Source: Anastatus disparis
Lineage: Eukaryota; Arthropoda; Insecta; Hymenoptera; Eupelmidae
Direction of reading: 5' to 3'
DNA length: 64,000 nucleotides
NCBI GenBank assembly: GCA_017163975.1
Contig: JAFFSR010000221.1
Coordinates: forward strand, 1,426,001 to 1,490,000
The notes beneath the pieces were generated by a model. That model was not told where the DNA came from. It saw nothing but the letters and a program-made list of their open reading frames with translations, and ran no database searches. A program made the position numbers and the translations under genes. Below are positions 24,346 through 34,939 of this stretch, piece by piece. Within the stretch, counting starts at the first letter, position 1. Every line of letters starts with the position of its first letter.

Positions 24346-24730
24346 ATAATCAACATTTCTCAACAAAATGATGCAAAAAATTCTATTTGCTTTTCTCAGC
24401 ATCCCTTGCATTGATTCTTGTAATATGACAAACATAGTAAATAATTTGATCGTTGGTACAAGACGGGATGTGATCAAGAGATATAATCAATACATCTCCA
24501 GTCAGCAACAACTAAAGTTTCGACATAAGCTTTAACTTTAGTACTTTAGTCTCTGATGATAAATTTGTAATAACGCAAGTCAAAATCAAAGGACGTTTTG
24601 CATCTACTCAAACTTCATTGGTTGATAAAGGACCTAATCATACATTTATAACGCTCTAAAGAAGCAATTTAAAAAATTAAGTAAAAAATTTATAAGGTAC
24701 TTTATTACAGAATGTTGTAAACTGAATAAA
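24346..24730 (+). pseudogene. MBF2-family pseudogene, frameshifted and truncated
   Basis: After the TTTATTTCTACAG acceptor (exon from 24346), an ATG at 24368 opens MMQKILFAFLSIPCIDSC, a signal-peptide-like start. It is followed by NNLIVGTRR, which matches NTLVIGTRQ of the intact gene. The frame then shifts near 24520-24535; the other frame carries FSTLVSDDKFVITQVKIKG, TSLVDKGPNHTF and an early TAA at 24657-24659. The C-terminal third, including the KVTLYGKH end, is lost. AATAAA at 24725-24730 sits in a 3' stretch (GAATAAAGATTTTTTAATG) nearly identical to the intact copy's 3' end. Promoter, intron and terminator are all recognisable, so this was a complete DNA-level duplicate that later decayed. 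Confidence 0.85.
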
Positions 24731-26205
24731 GATTTTTTAATGTAAAATTATCGAGACTAGCGTTACTTTATCTAACTTACAAAACACATTTGATTATTAA
24801 AGTTTATCAGCGTATGAAGAAAGCTTTTGTATTGTTATTAATTTAGTTTGAATTTCATAAAATATCCAATAATAGTATGCATTTCTTGTTAAATAATAGC
24901 ACAATTTCTTTTTAATGTAGCTTGAATTTTGATTTTGTTCGTTTGATTTTTTTCATCTATTCATTTTGTCTTTCTTATAATAAATGCAACAGTTTTTATC
25001 CTCAACATAATATCATTTAATCTTAAAAAATGAAAATTTGTAAAAAATTTACTTTTTCACAATAAACTTTGGTTTGTTAGTTTATCTAGAATTCGCTTAA
25101 TTCACTAACTTTACTTTACTGTAAAAGTCACACTCTTCAAACATCCAAGTACATCAGCCAATGAAATATTTATAAAAACAATTTGAATTTTATAAGACTT
25201 TGCTTTGATGGAAGCCGAGAGAGCATAAAATCAAAATTCATTTCCCGGTGATAAACATCGGGGAAAAGACTTTTGTCATCTGTCACGGCGGGGGGTAAAC
25301 ATTGAAAAACTAAACGCGACGCGTTAGCTCAAAGATTACATCAACATCTATTGCTTCGGTAATATTTCAAATATCCTTTCTCTGCCAGTGATTATAAGTT
25401 CAAATTCTGCAGAAGGCAGAGGCATGACAAACATAGTAATGAAACTTTTGATATTTTTCAGCATTTACTATACACTATGCGCGAATATAAAAAAAAAAGG
25501 AAAGGAAATACTTTACTGATTTATAGCTCTTCCCTGGCCGTTCATATATCTTGAGTGTACACAAGTTTTTAAAACTTTCGGAAATGTTATTACATATTCA
25601 GAAAATAAAGGTAAGGATTGTCTAACCAAACTCAATATATTATTTTTAGGATTAAAATTTTATGTGTTTTTACTTGATTCGTAAACTATTACTATTATAG
25701 AATTAATGTTTAATGTTAAACTTGATAAACTTAGTAACTTGGTATTAGGAAAAGATTATATAGTACATTATTAAAACTTTTAGTTTAGTATTATTTCAAT
25801 AATATGATGATACAGGGAAAGAAAAAGTTATACTATTAATTACTAAACTTATACAGGTACTTTTATGTTTTTACGACGGTTAAAAAAAAAGTTAAAAAAA
25901 ATCTTTAATTTCACCTTTCTTTACTTCTTATAACAAAATCGAATAAACATTCTTATGCAGAAGATTATTGTGCTCAAGAACGCGATTTATATAGAACCTT
26001 TGTAAGATTTAAATTTTTTAAATATCAATTACTATTGCCCGAATTCCATACAAAAATTAAAGGTTATTTTAGTAACTAAGATATAAACTAATTAAAGCAT
26101 AAAGTAAAAACTAATAATCAATTAAAAGAATTTTAGTCTGATTAGTATTTTTCAAGTACTTATAAAACGTCAGTTTGTAATATTATACGGATTTATTTCA
26201 AGTTG
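24731..26205. other. Stretch without a supported gene
   Basis: AT-rich except for a GC-richer patch at about 25200-25430. That patch contains GTTAGCTCAAAGATTAC and, some 85 nt on, AAGTTCAAATTCTGC, which vaguely resemble tRNA A and B boxes. No cloverleaf could be built, so no tRNA is called. Confidence 0.5.
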
Positions 26206-26211
26206 TTCAGA

Positions 26212-26701
26212 GTGTTTCAGAGTATCCAAATCGAATGGTAATATTTTCAACTTGAGGTTTAAGCTAGAAGTGGATTTTTTAGACCGTGTATCAGTTTTTC
26301 TAAATGGAACATGCATATTTTGCTGGATTAGAATCTGTGAAAAAAGACGAAAGTTTAGTAGAAAACGTTTTTTTTTAAATGCTTTTTTTTATTTCAAAAT
26401 AACTACTAATATTCATATAGCATTAAATGATATGAACAATTTTTATGATTTAGAAAAAAATAATTTTTATAAATAAATAATATTTGGTCAATTTTGTGCA
26501 TTTTAAAAATTATTTTTAAACCGAGAAAAGTATTTTCGAAAAAAATGTTTTTTGCAAAACTTTCATCTTTTTTTACGGACTTCCATTCTGCAATAATAAT
26601 GTGCACGTTCTACTTTAAAAAATTGACTCCTGGTTCAAAAATATGCACTTGTGACTTAAACCAGAAGTTTCAAAAAGACCTAAACGAGTGGTCTGGGACA
26701 C
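26212..26701. mobile_element. Foldback (long inverted repeat) element
   Basis: Two diverged arms of roughly 190 bp face each other around a centre near 26450-26500. The left arm starts near 26212 (GTGTTTCAGAGTATCC) and the right arm ends at 26701 (GGTCTGGGACAC, whose reverse complement starts GTGTCCCAGACC). Matching inner blocks include GGTTTAAG, GAACATGCATATT against GAACGTGCACATT, and GTGAAAAAAGACGAAAGTTT against GTAAAAAAAGATGAAAGTTT. The open frames over this region on both strands (26252-26476, 26406-26606, 26494-26886) follow from the palindrome and I do not call them genes. No target duplication was resolved. Confidence 0.75.
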
Positions 26702-27960
26702 CTTACGTAAGATATAGTGTCTTTTATCGCGAATTTTCTGTAGCAGTCCACATCAAAAGTTTCAAATTTGGAAATATGAATTTTAATATATTATCAGGTA
26801 TAACATTATTAACAAATATTAAAATCTTTAAGATGATCCTAATTACTTTAAATTTTACGATAACCCCTCTAAGGCAAAATATTTGAATATTCAAATGTTT
26901 AGAGATTACAGTCACTACCATTGATAAAAAGATGTACTACAAAAAAAGAAGTAAAATAAGTAAGACCCTCCATGATCTATTAAAAATGATTGCTATTGAA
27001 AGATAAAACTGTTGTATAAATTTTATTTCCTGAAGTCATCATTTTGATTGGTTGAACGATATGGCGACTGTTAAGAATAAAAAATGATATTTTACATGAA
27101 TTGTACATGATAAAAAAACAGGTAATAGATAGACGATAAAGAAATAAAAATGAAAATGAACATAACCAGAAGTAAAGTTTCAATCTAAAAAAGTTATATT
27201 TTCTATTAAATACAAAATATAACTTGCGTTCAGTACAATGAAGTGTATCAATGAAAACTTCTTTCACGATGATATGTCGATAAAAGCCAGTCTGTATATA
27301 CCGAAAAACTACAAAGATTCCCTGTCAAAGTTGATCAATTGTCTGCTTGTTGTCAAACTTGATAGATTGTCTCTTCTTACGTTTTCACGAAACTTTTCTT
27401 CTTATATATGATAACGGATACTTTTCCAACATTGTAACGGCAAGTTGAAATTTTACTATTTATCTAAGAACTTTCCAACCACATGTACACCTTATTTACT
27501 TGGTTCCGCGTAATCAAATTATTAGCTCTGTTGGCTTAGTAACTATTTGTGTGACAAATTTACTCAGAGAGAAAACTTCGAAAGTATTCGGAAAAATTTT
27601 TCTTTTCTGAACTTCACAATTTTATAGAAAAACAGTAGTATCCATCATTTGTTTAGTTGTTATAGAAAAAAAATAGTGATGCAATAATATTTTCTTGTTT
27701 GTTCATTAAAATATTTGAATATAATTGTAATTTTTTTTCATTTTTTTGGTTGAGAAAAAGCAGTTAATCTGCTCTTCAAACTGAACAAGCTTCTTTATAT
27801 CCTGAAAAATCAAACACAAAATACTCCATTAACGTTAGGAGTTTCAAGCATCATACCAATTCAGATCATGAAAATAGTTGTTCTTTCCGGTTTAATCAAT
27901 CTTTTTAAATTTAAATGTAAGGTATAGTTTATATTACATATTAAATAATTACAGTAATTT
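26702..27960. other. Stretch without a supported gene
   Basis: AT-rich flank on the 3' side of the MBF2 gene. Short frames only, none with a signal peptide, splice site or family motif. Confidence 0.55.
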
Positions 27961-27974
27961 AACATTAAAAAATT

Positions 27975-27980
27975 TTTATT
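27975..27980 (-). terminator. Poly(A) signal of the MBF2 gene
   Basis: AATAAA on the minus strand about 50 bp beyond the stop codon, in a GAATAAAAATTTTTTAATG context. The same context follows the pseudogene at 24.7 kb. Confidence 0.7.
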
Positions 27981-28027
27981 CGGTACAGTGTACGTTGTAA
28001 TAAAATTATCAAATCTTGCAATAAGTC

Positions 28028-28390
28028 TTAATGTTTTCCATAAAGGGTTACTTTGAAAGAATTGACCGTTGTACTTCCAGGTGATATTCTAAAGAATACA
28101 GTAGCGAATTTATGATTAGGCCCACCATTAACCAAAGACGTCAAAGCTGATGCTCCTGTTCCTTCAATTTTAACTTGAGTTATTACAAACTCATTATCAG
28201 TGACTAAAGTACGAAAATCAATGGCTGAGGTGGTCGATGATTTATATGGCTTAATATCTACTGATTTTATTATTTCATCACCACCTTGTCTTGTACCAAT
28301 GACCAAAGTATTGCTAAAAACTTCAGTTTGCGCATGACAATAATTAATTAGAAGAACAGCGAGTAAAAAAAATATAAGTTGTGACTTCAT
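28028..28390 (-). CDS. MBF2-family small secreted protein (120 residues), intact
   Basis: MBF2-domain proteins are insect-specific, usually secreted from salivary gland, venom gland or fat body. The name comes from a silkworm transcription co-activator, but most members have signal peptides and no proven function. Here residues 1-20 are a signal peptide (Lys, then LIFFLLAVLLIN, with likely cleavage after CHA). The mature part has the family layout: LVIGTRQGGDE, FRTLVTDNEFVITQVKIEG, a GASALTSLVNGGPNHKF loop, a beta-rich FATVFFRI segment and the C-terminal KVTLYGKH. Its length of 120 is normal for the family. The ATG at 28390 lies in an exon whose acceptor (TATTTTTATAG, exon from 28415) follows an intron of about 610 bp; a non-coding first exon ends at 29028 before GTAAGT. 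Two broken relatives lie at 16.0 and 24.4 kb in the opposite orientation. Confidence 0.88.
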   Translation of the reverse strand: MKSQLIFFLLAVLLINYCHAQTEVFSNTLVIGTRQGGDEIIKSVDIKPYKSSTTSAIDFRTLVTDNEFVITQVKIEGTGASALTSLVNGGPNHKFATVFFRISPGSTTVNSFKVTLYGKH

Positions 28391-29025
28391 TTTGAATAAG
28401 AATGTGGTCTATTTTCTATAAAAATAGAAAAAAGAATGGTTATTTTTAGGATTGTTTCAATTGGTTGATATTTATGTTGTTTTTAAATATTTTGCAACTT
28501 AATATTAATAATTATAAAATGATTGATTTAATTATTTAATACAGAATTTAGGTTTTACTTAATAAAATATTATAACTTTATTTGAAGACAAAAATTTTTA
28601 TATTTATTTTTGAAGTATGATTAAACTCATCTGACACGTTATTTCACAAAAACTTTCAGTTTTAAACACTTTTAATTCTACAATTGATAAATCAAAAGTT
28701 ACATTAGAGAAAAAAAATTTTTTCCCGTAATATTTATATTTTATACAAAAAATATTTCTATGTAATAAACTATGTAAACTGAATTTCATATAATAAATCT
28801 TAGTAGCCAAATTATGAATTACAGAAAAAATAATGCAAATGCACATGACTTCTTTCTATTACTTTAATAACAAATCTCATGTTTTTCTAAAACAAAATAA
28901 AATAAAAAAGTAGTGTAATTGAATTGATTATAATAGTTTGAATTTGGTATAAAATTTAATAAATTTATATCTATTTGTTTCTATAAGCATTATAAATTAA
29001 GCATAAGACTAACTGTAAAAAACTT

Positions 29026-29090
29026 ACCTATCGTAGACGTGATATTCAACTAATTAATATGTATTTAAAAAGTAAACTTTTCACGTAACA
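29026..29090 (-). promoter_or_regulatory. Core promoter and 5' non-coding exon of the MBF2 gene
   Basis: Reading the minus strand, AATTAGTTGAATATCACG leads into ACGATAG and a GTAAGTTTT donor (exon end 29028). The likely start is near 29051 at TTAGT. The same AATTAGTTGAATATC string, the upstream ACTTTTT block and the donor occur at the 23.6-kb pseudogene. Unlike that copy, I see no clear TATA box about 30 bp upstream here. Confidence 0.55.
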
Positions 29091-30881
29091 TTTATGAATA
29101 AATATCGTGACATACATAGTATCACGATTATATTTTATTTTGTACACATAACTTTATGTCTTGATTATTCGATTTTTCAAGCAAAGCTTTTCTGATATTT
29201 CAATTCAATTATTGCTTATAAACAACGCAATTGTTCAAACTCAATATAATGTATATATTCATTTCATTTTTCAGATAGAAGAAGGAAAGTACAATATAAT
29301 TTACATATATTGTCAATCTGGAAAAGTTTTTTTTTATTAATTCAAAATCAATATGATTTCCTGCGAACCAAATCTCTCATTTATTATTAATGGCAATGTA
29401 AAGTTTTAAAACAAATTGACAAGGACAAAATATTTTATAGATTATTAAACTAAAGAAATGAATATCTGAAACGTATTATTTTTCAGTTTTCCAAAAATTT
29501 TTTTTTTTTTCAATATGTTTTAGTCATTTATAATTATCAATATATAACTAATTATTTATAATGATTCATAATTAGATTCAACTTTGATCAGAAAACAAAA
29601 GAATAATCGTTACTAGAAAAATAATCAAAGGCAAATAATATATCGAAAAGCTTTTTGGTAATAATCATCGAACTTCATTTGCGCCATTGTTCATTATTCG
29701 TGCGTATGAGAGTGCACGGATACCCGGACAAACAACAGAGAGTCACAATAATCATGTGGACGTGCAATAAAGATTTCATAAAAATATATATTTTAGTGAA
29801 TAATAATGAGACTGCAATTATGCAAATTCAACGCTCAAATTTTACGAGAAAAAATAATTTTATATTAACGGAATGAAGCTATTGATTAATTTTTTATCTT
29901 CTTTGTTCGATTATTGTTAACTTCCCGAAAATATTTTGATAAATTCTTCACTTTGTGATTAAATACCGAATTTGTTAATATTTATTTTAAAATATAACAT
30001 TAACAAAATAATGCGATCGCTTGGCATCTTTTTTACATACAAGACAAAACATATTCGTGATTTAAAATTCAATTATTATACTTTCAAAGTAATGTATATT
30101 TTAATTAATCGAACGTATTTATTATCAGTAATAATAGCTTTTATGGTTCACGTAGCAAATGATAATTTTTTAAAACTTATTTACGCATGTATACAACTAA
30201 TTTATGATATTGTAAACTACAAAAATATTTAAGCATTTAGATTTTATAGCTACGATTTGCATTGATAAATCATTTTATATATTAAATATTAACTTACGCT
30301 AACATTAATGGCTTACGCTTATAGATTATTTTGAATACAATGTGCTTTAATTTAACAAATTATATAAATTTCCATAAAATTTAAAAAAGTTTTCATAAAA
30401 TCTAAAAGTTTTTAAAACTACAATAATACAAACTCAATAACTATATGTATGAATCACTATATTTATTATATTGCGATCAAAACATAAATTAAGATAAATC
30501 CAAGTAAAAAATTTATTTTATTTTTATTCATTGGAACTATTAAGTTGTTATATGTATATTAAGAACTATTGAGTTGTGTATATATATTATTTTTTCAATA
30601 TTTAAAAGTTAATAGATTTAACTATATTTTTAAGACTTTAAATTAAACACATAAAGAAATTGAAAATAATATACAATAATGTGCATATTATTAACACATT
30701 GTACGAGGAATTCATAATTTGCCTACATAAAGACGAGAGAAACGCACCTCGAATATAAAAAGAATGAATTTTGTGCAATAATATTTGTCAGTTTCATTCA
30801 GAAAGTGCGAAACGAAAAGTGATGAAGAAAAAGTTGAGGCTAAAGCGAGGGGACAACTTTTTTTAAGATAGTTACTTTCTA

Positions 30882-30918
<37 letters not shown>

Positions 30919-30965
30919 ATCTTGCTCACAACAGACACTGAATACATACAAAAAAAGTAAAGAAA
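29091..30965. other. Stretch without a supported gene
   Basis: AT-rich with short chance frames. An uninterrupted A run of about 30 bases at about 30886-30914 could mark the 3' end of an older plus-strand retroposon whose body (about 30700-30885) I cannot define. Confidence 0.5.
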
Positions 30966-30982
30966 ATATATATAACAATAAA

Positions 30983-31252
30983 GCCAGGCACCTCTGACTT
31001 TTTTTCGAAAGAAAATTAGTGTATGTGCTACCCATATCGCGACTCTTAAGAAATCTGGCCTCATTGAGTATCGGTTGATTGTTGGTCACAAAAGTGGCTG
31101 ACCATCCATCGGTAGTCAAAGTTTCCGGTATGGCGGTGTCTGACAGTCTAGCCTTGATGTAATGTGTTAAACGGTTCCGGGCTGGGCTCCCTCGACATCT
31201 CCATAGAAAAAGGTTAATTATATAGAGGATAACAATATCCTTTATATATTAA

Positions 31253-31301
<49 letters not shown>
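30983..31301 (+). mobile_element. Poly(A)-tailed retroposon with target-site duplication, unknown family
   Basis: The insert begins GCCAGGCACCTCTGAC and ends in an A tail of about 40 bases (31258-31300). It is flanked by direct repeats: the left copy is AAAA, four TA units and ACAATAAA (30963-30982); the right copy is the same with five TA units (ending near 31319). The duplication of about 18 bp plus the A tail indicates target-primed reverse transcription. The body is far more GC-rich than its surroundings. Neither tRNA A/B boxes nor a reverse-transcriptase motif was recognised. It may be a 5'-truncated LINE, a SINE or a retrocopied transcript. On the minus strand a frame containing ARLSDTAIPETLTTDGWSAT stays open across the insert, but with no start or splice context I treat it as secondary. 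Confidence 0.75.
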
Positions 31302-31305
<4 letters not shown>

Positions 31306-31319
31306 TATATAACAATAAA

Positions 31320-34200
31320 AACTGATTGATATATTTTATATGTTTGCATTATTATAATTAATATAAAAAGATATAAATACATTTTATGAAATTTGATGAA
31401 TTTAATAAAATTAAAATATATGTTATATAGAACAGAGCTGATTTTTATTAATTCAATTAGAAACTTCCTTTAAAAATGAATATATCATTTGATATTTAAT
31501 AATCAATACGAACAAAAACAATATTCAGTATTTCGATAGTCGCAATATAAAAAAATTTCATCAATTAAATATTTGCATAAATAGTAAAGTATCAAAGAAA
31601 TATAAATGTATAAGACATAACAAATTTTTACTATATGCTTATTTTTCATTAAAATCAAAACCTTAATTTTATAAAAAATATTATCAATAACTTATTCATC
31701 ATTTTTACAAAAACATATCGAGATATTGAAAATATTCATTTGATTTCCGAAAGTACTTTGGGCGTGATATAAAAAAAATATTGATTCCCATATTACTTTA
31801 AAGCAAAGTTTAATCTATCCTTGCCTAGCTTCGTTGAAAACTCTTTCTTTGAACGAGAAAATGAAGTCAGTTTTTTTTTCCTTCTTCTTCTTTTTTTGTA
31901 AACTAAATGAACGACAAAAAAAAAGTTTCAGGACGATAGTTTGAGATAAGATCGAACGCTTTACATTTCACGAGGAAGAAAAAAAAAGTTTTATCCAGTA
32001 TAAATCTACTCTTAATATGAAAAAGTGAAAATAGCTTAATTATATTATTAAATTGTATAATCACGTATAAATTCCACATAATAAATTGAGTGCTATAACG
32101 AGCTTTTCGAAGGATCGTAGCGGAAGAACAACGTCGCCTTTATTTTCACCACAATCTCTTCCTTTTTTCTGCTTTTCGACACGTTTGTTGAACGTTTCAA
32201 ACGTGAATTATAATCACGATGTAAATGAGGATTTTAAATTATAAGATTGTTTATCTGCTGTCTTTAAATAGAACATTTCGATTGCCTCTAAAAGAACAAC
32301 TTTTTAAACAAATTCAAATTATCATTTTATTGCCTCGTGTTGGATTAATTTATCTCACTCGAATAACTTATGCACGAATAATAAATTTATTACAATTATC
32401 CACATATTTAAATATGCTTTCATTAAATAATTTATAAATTCAATCGAATAAATTAGAAGATACAATTGAATTAAATTTTAATGATCAATCTCATTTAATT
32501 AAGTTTTAAAGTTTAATGAAAACGAAAATTAGAATATATATTTATTGATAAAATTCGCGCGTGTGAAATCAATAGTTCCGGCGAATTGCATTTTTTATAA
32601 TAGTACCGAAATGAGCTAATTTATCAGCAATTATTCAATATCAATCGAATATTACCCATAAATTTTTAAAAATCTAATCGAAGAATAAAACATTGATTGG
32701 TTCGTTCGCATCGGGTGTTACCAAAATTTAATATTGTATATGGTAAAATTTAATAACATTCATAAGTCATAATGAAATTTTATTTTATTAAACATAATTC
32801 GAGCATGAATATCAAATTCGTTTAGTTCTAATAAATTGTCAAGTGCACTCTTTCGTCAGATGTGCGGAGGCTAGCCTGAAAAATAAATTAACCGATTAAA
32901 TTTCAATTGATTGGAATATCTACTTATGTATAAGCGTATATATGTAGATGGTTATTAATTACATTAGGTTAGCTAATGGATAACTTAATATCATTTTAAA
33001 ATGATATACTTTTTCAGCGCACTTTTTTTACTTCTTTCATTTCTTTCTACTTCTTCTTTTTTTTCAAGTTTATCGATTAGACTGACAAGTCCTTTAGGAA
33101 TTTTCGTGCTACATTGCGTTTCAGAAATTTTTATGCCGACATTTCTCATTTATAATTCAGATAATACTTATCGACATTTCGGCACTAGTCTAAAAGAGAT
33201 TACGATGGCACACTTTTATGGAGAGAAAGGAAATCAAAGACTTTTTTTATTTTCGTATCTAATAATCAGATTTTTTTACCGTAAATCAAATTTGAAAAAA
33301 AATAGTCTGATTACTTTATCATTCCAATCAATAACAATCAGGTTGAATAGGCATAATTAGATTCGAAAAAGTTCTTTTAAAAATTTTTGTAATTATTAAT
33401 AAAAAATTTTTTTTTTTACTAAGTTATTAATAAATATTTAATAAAATATATTTAGAAATATCAGCTTTACAACACAATTAGAAAAATCAATCATTAATGA
33501 CCGATCATCGATGAAATATTGGTAACCATTTCATACGAAAATTCAAGCATTACATAACATCTGGAAATGAAAATCCATTATGATAATTCGAGATTTTTGT
33601 TTTAATTTTGATAATAAATTAATGTAACAAAATGTTCTGTACGCTTAAATTATAGGGTATTTATTTATTGAAATAACTCTTGAATCAATAAATTATCCTT
33701 GATGTTTTACATTGAATAATATTTGCTAATCCGAAATTTTCCCAAAATACGAAGGATATTTAAAATAAATATTTTAACAATTTTATGCAACCGAATATGC
33801 AAATAATTTAACATTTGTTATGTTAATAAATTTATCATGGAAAATTTTCGTTATACGTTTATTAACTATATATAGATAAATTATGTTAAATCAAAATCAT
33901 TCGCAAAGCAATGCATAAGCGAATATTATTCAAATGCAGTCAAAGTTTAAAAACGCTTTTTATTGTCTATTGATGTTAAAAAAAATCACTTGCAATGCAT
34001 TCGCCCAAAATTTTCTTAAATTTAAATTATAACATCTTTAACTATTCTTCGCAAAAAACATTTTATGAGAATAGTTCACATTAATTTTATTCCAATTCCA
34101 AATAGAACGTATACATATTATTATTCTTCGACCTCAAAATTGTCGTTGAAATGTATCAAACAGATTAAAAACAGCATGATTATAACAGAAAAATTATTTA
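31320..34200. other. Stretch without a supported gene
   Basis: AT-rich. A 119-codon plus frame at 33001-33360 is rich in Ser, Phe and Leu with no domain, and I do not call it. Nothing else was resolved. Confidence 0.55.
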
Positions 34201-34329
34201 GCCAAAACCCATTCATAGGGAAAATTTTGCCATAAAAGTTACGGTAATCGTGACAATAGACTTGTGCTGGTTAGCTGAGCTTGCAACAGCTGACCAATAT
34301 TCGTGTATATTCGGTATGAGAAAACTTAC

Positions 34330-34433
34330 AGGTAGAACTTCAGCCAAGCTCGGCATTCTCGGCATCTGGATCGACAAATTTCACGGCAATGTCCAACTAA
34401 CACAGATATGACACCAGCGGCATAAGAGACCAT
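34330..34433 (-). CDS. Candidate first coding exon, Cys/Arg-rich, unknown protein
   Basis: Not recognised. On the minus strand an ATG at 34433 opens MVSYAAGVISVLVGH, followed by a Cys/Arg-rich stretch (CREICRSRCRECRAW) and LKFY. The frame runs into a strong GTAAGT donor directly after position 34330 (exon end phase 2). The block is markedly GC-richer than its flanks. The plus strand of the same block also carries a 69-codon stop-free frame (34202-34408) ending in TGA at 34409-34411. Coding on either strand, a non-coding RNA, or an inserted element are all possible. No partner exon was found. Confidence 0.3.
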
Positions 34434-34888
34434 ACCCACAATGTAATCAAATTAAACAAGACAAAAAATCTTCATTTATTTTTTAGTTATTCACCATTTT
34501 AATTTATTTCATTATATATTCATGAATGAAAACAGCCCGCTTTCATAAGTACTTTACAAACAGTTTTTTTATAAATTGGCTAATATCTAATTAACCACTG
34601 ACATTATGGGAAAGCGTGCTATAAATACGAATTTATGTCACGCAGTACTATAAAATATGAAATTCAATACAGATTTGAATAAAACTTGAGTTAAAATAAA
34701 ATCAAAACTTGATAAAAAGTCTAGAAAAATTTTTAACGTAAAAACTTGTAATTTTAAAATAGTTGCAAAGAGTGACAAAAATTATGTAAATGTTAAACTT
34801 ATAAACTTTCCCTTCGCTAAAATATTTTCGCAGGCTACTTTTTTCTAGAAAGTTGTTGAAATTATTAATAAATTGATTTTTAATTAAT

Positions 34889-34889
<1 letters not shown>

Positions 34890-34935
<46 letters not shown>
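34890..34935. repeat. (AT)n microsatellite
   Basis: About 45 bp of pure alternating AT. Confidence 0.95.

Positions 34936-34939
<4 letters not shown>

Noticed and set aside
25310..25425. tRNA-like A and B box pair
   Set aside because: No acceptor or anticodon stem could be formed and no repeat body matches another copy here.
26494..26886. 130-codon plus open frame
   Set aside because: It overlaps the right arm of the foldback element, and the mirrored arm gives a similar frame on the other strand.
30712..31119. 135-codon minus open frame
   Set aside because: It mixes the retroposon body, a poly(A) tract read as Phe and the AT-rich flank; not a single gene.
33001..33360. 119-codon plus open frame with hydrophobic start
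   Set aside because: Ser/Phe/Leu-rich throughout, no family motif or splice context, and the AT-rich flanks are continuous with it.
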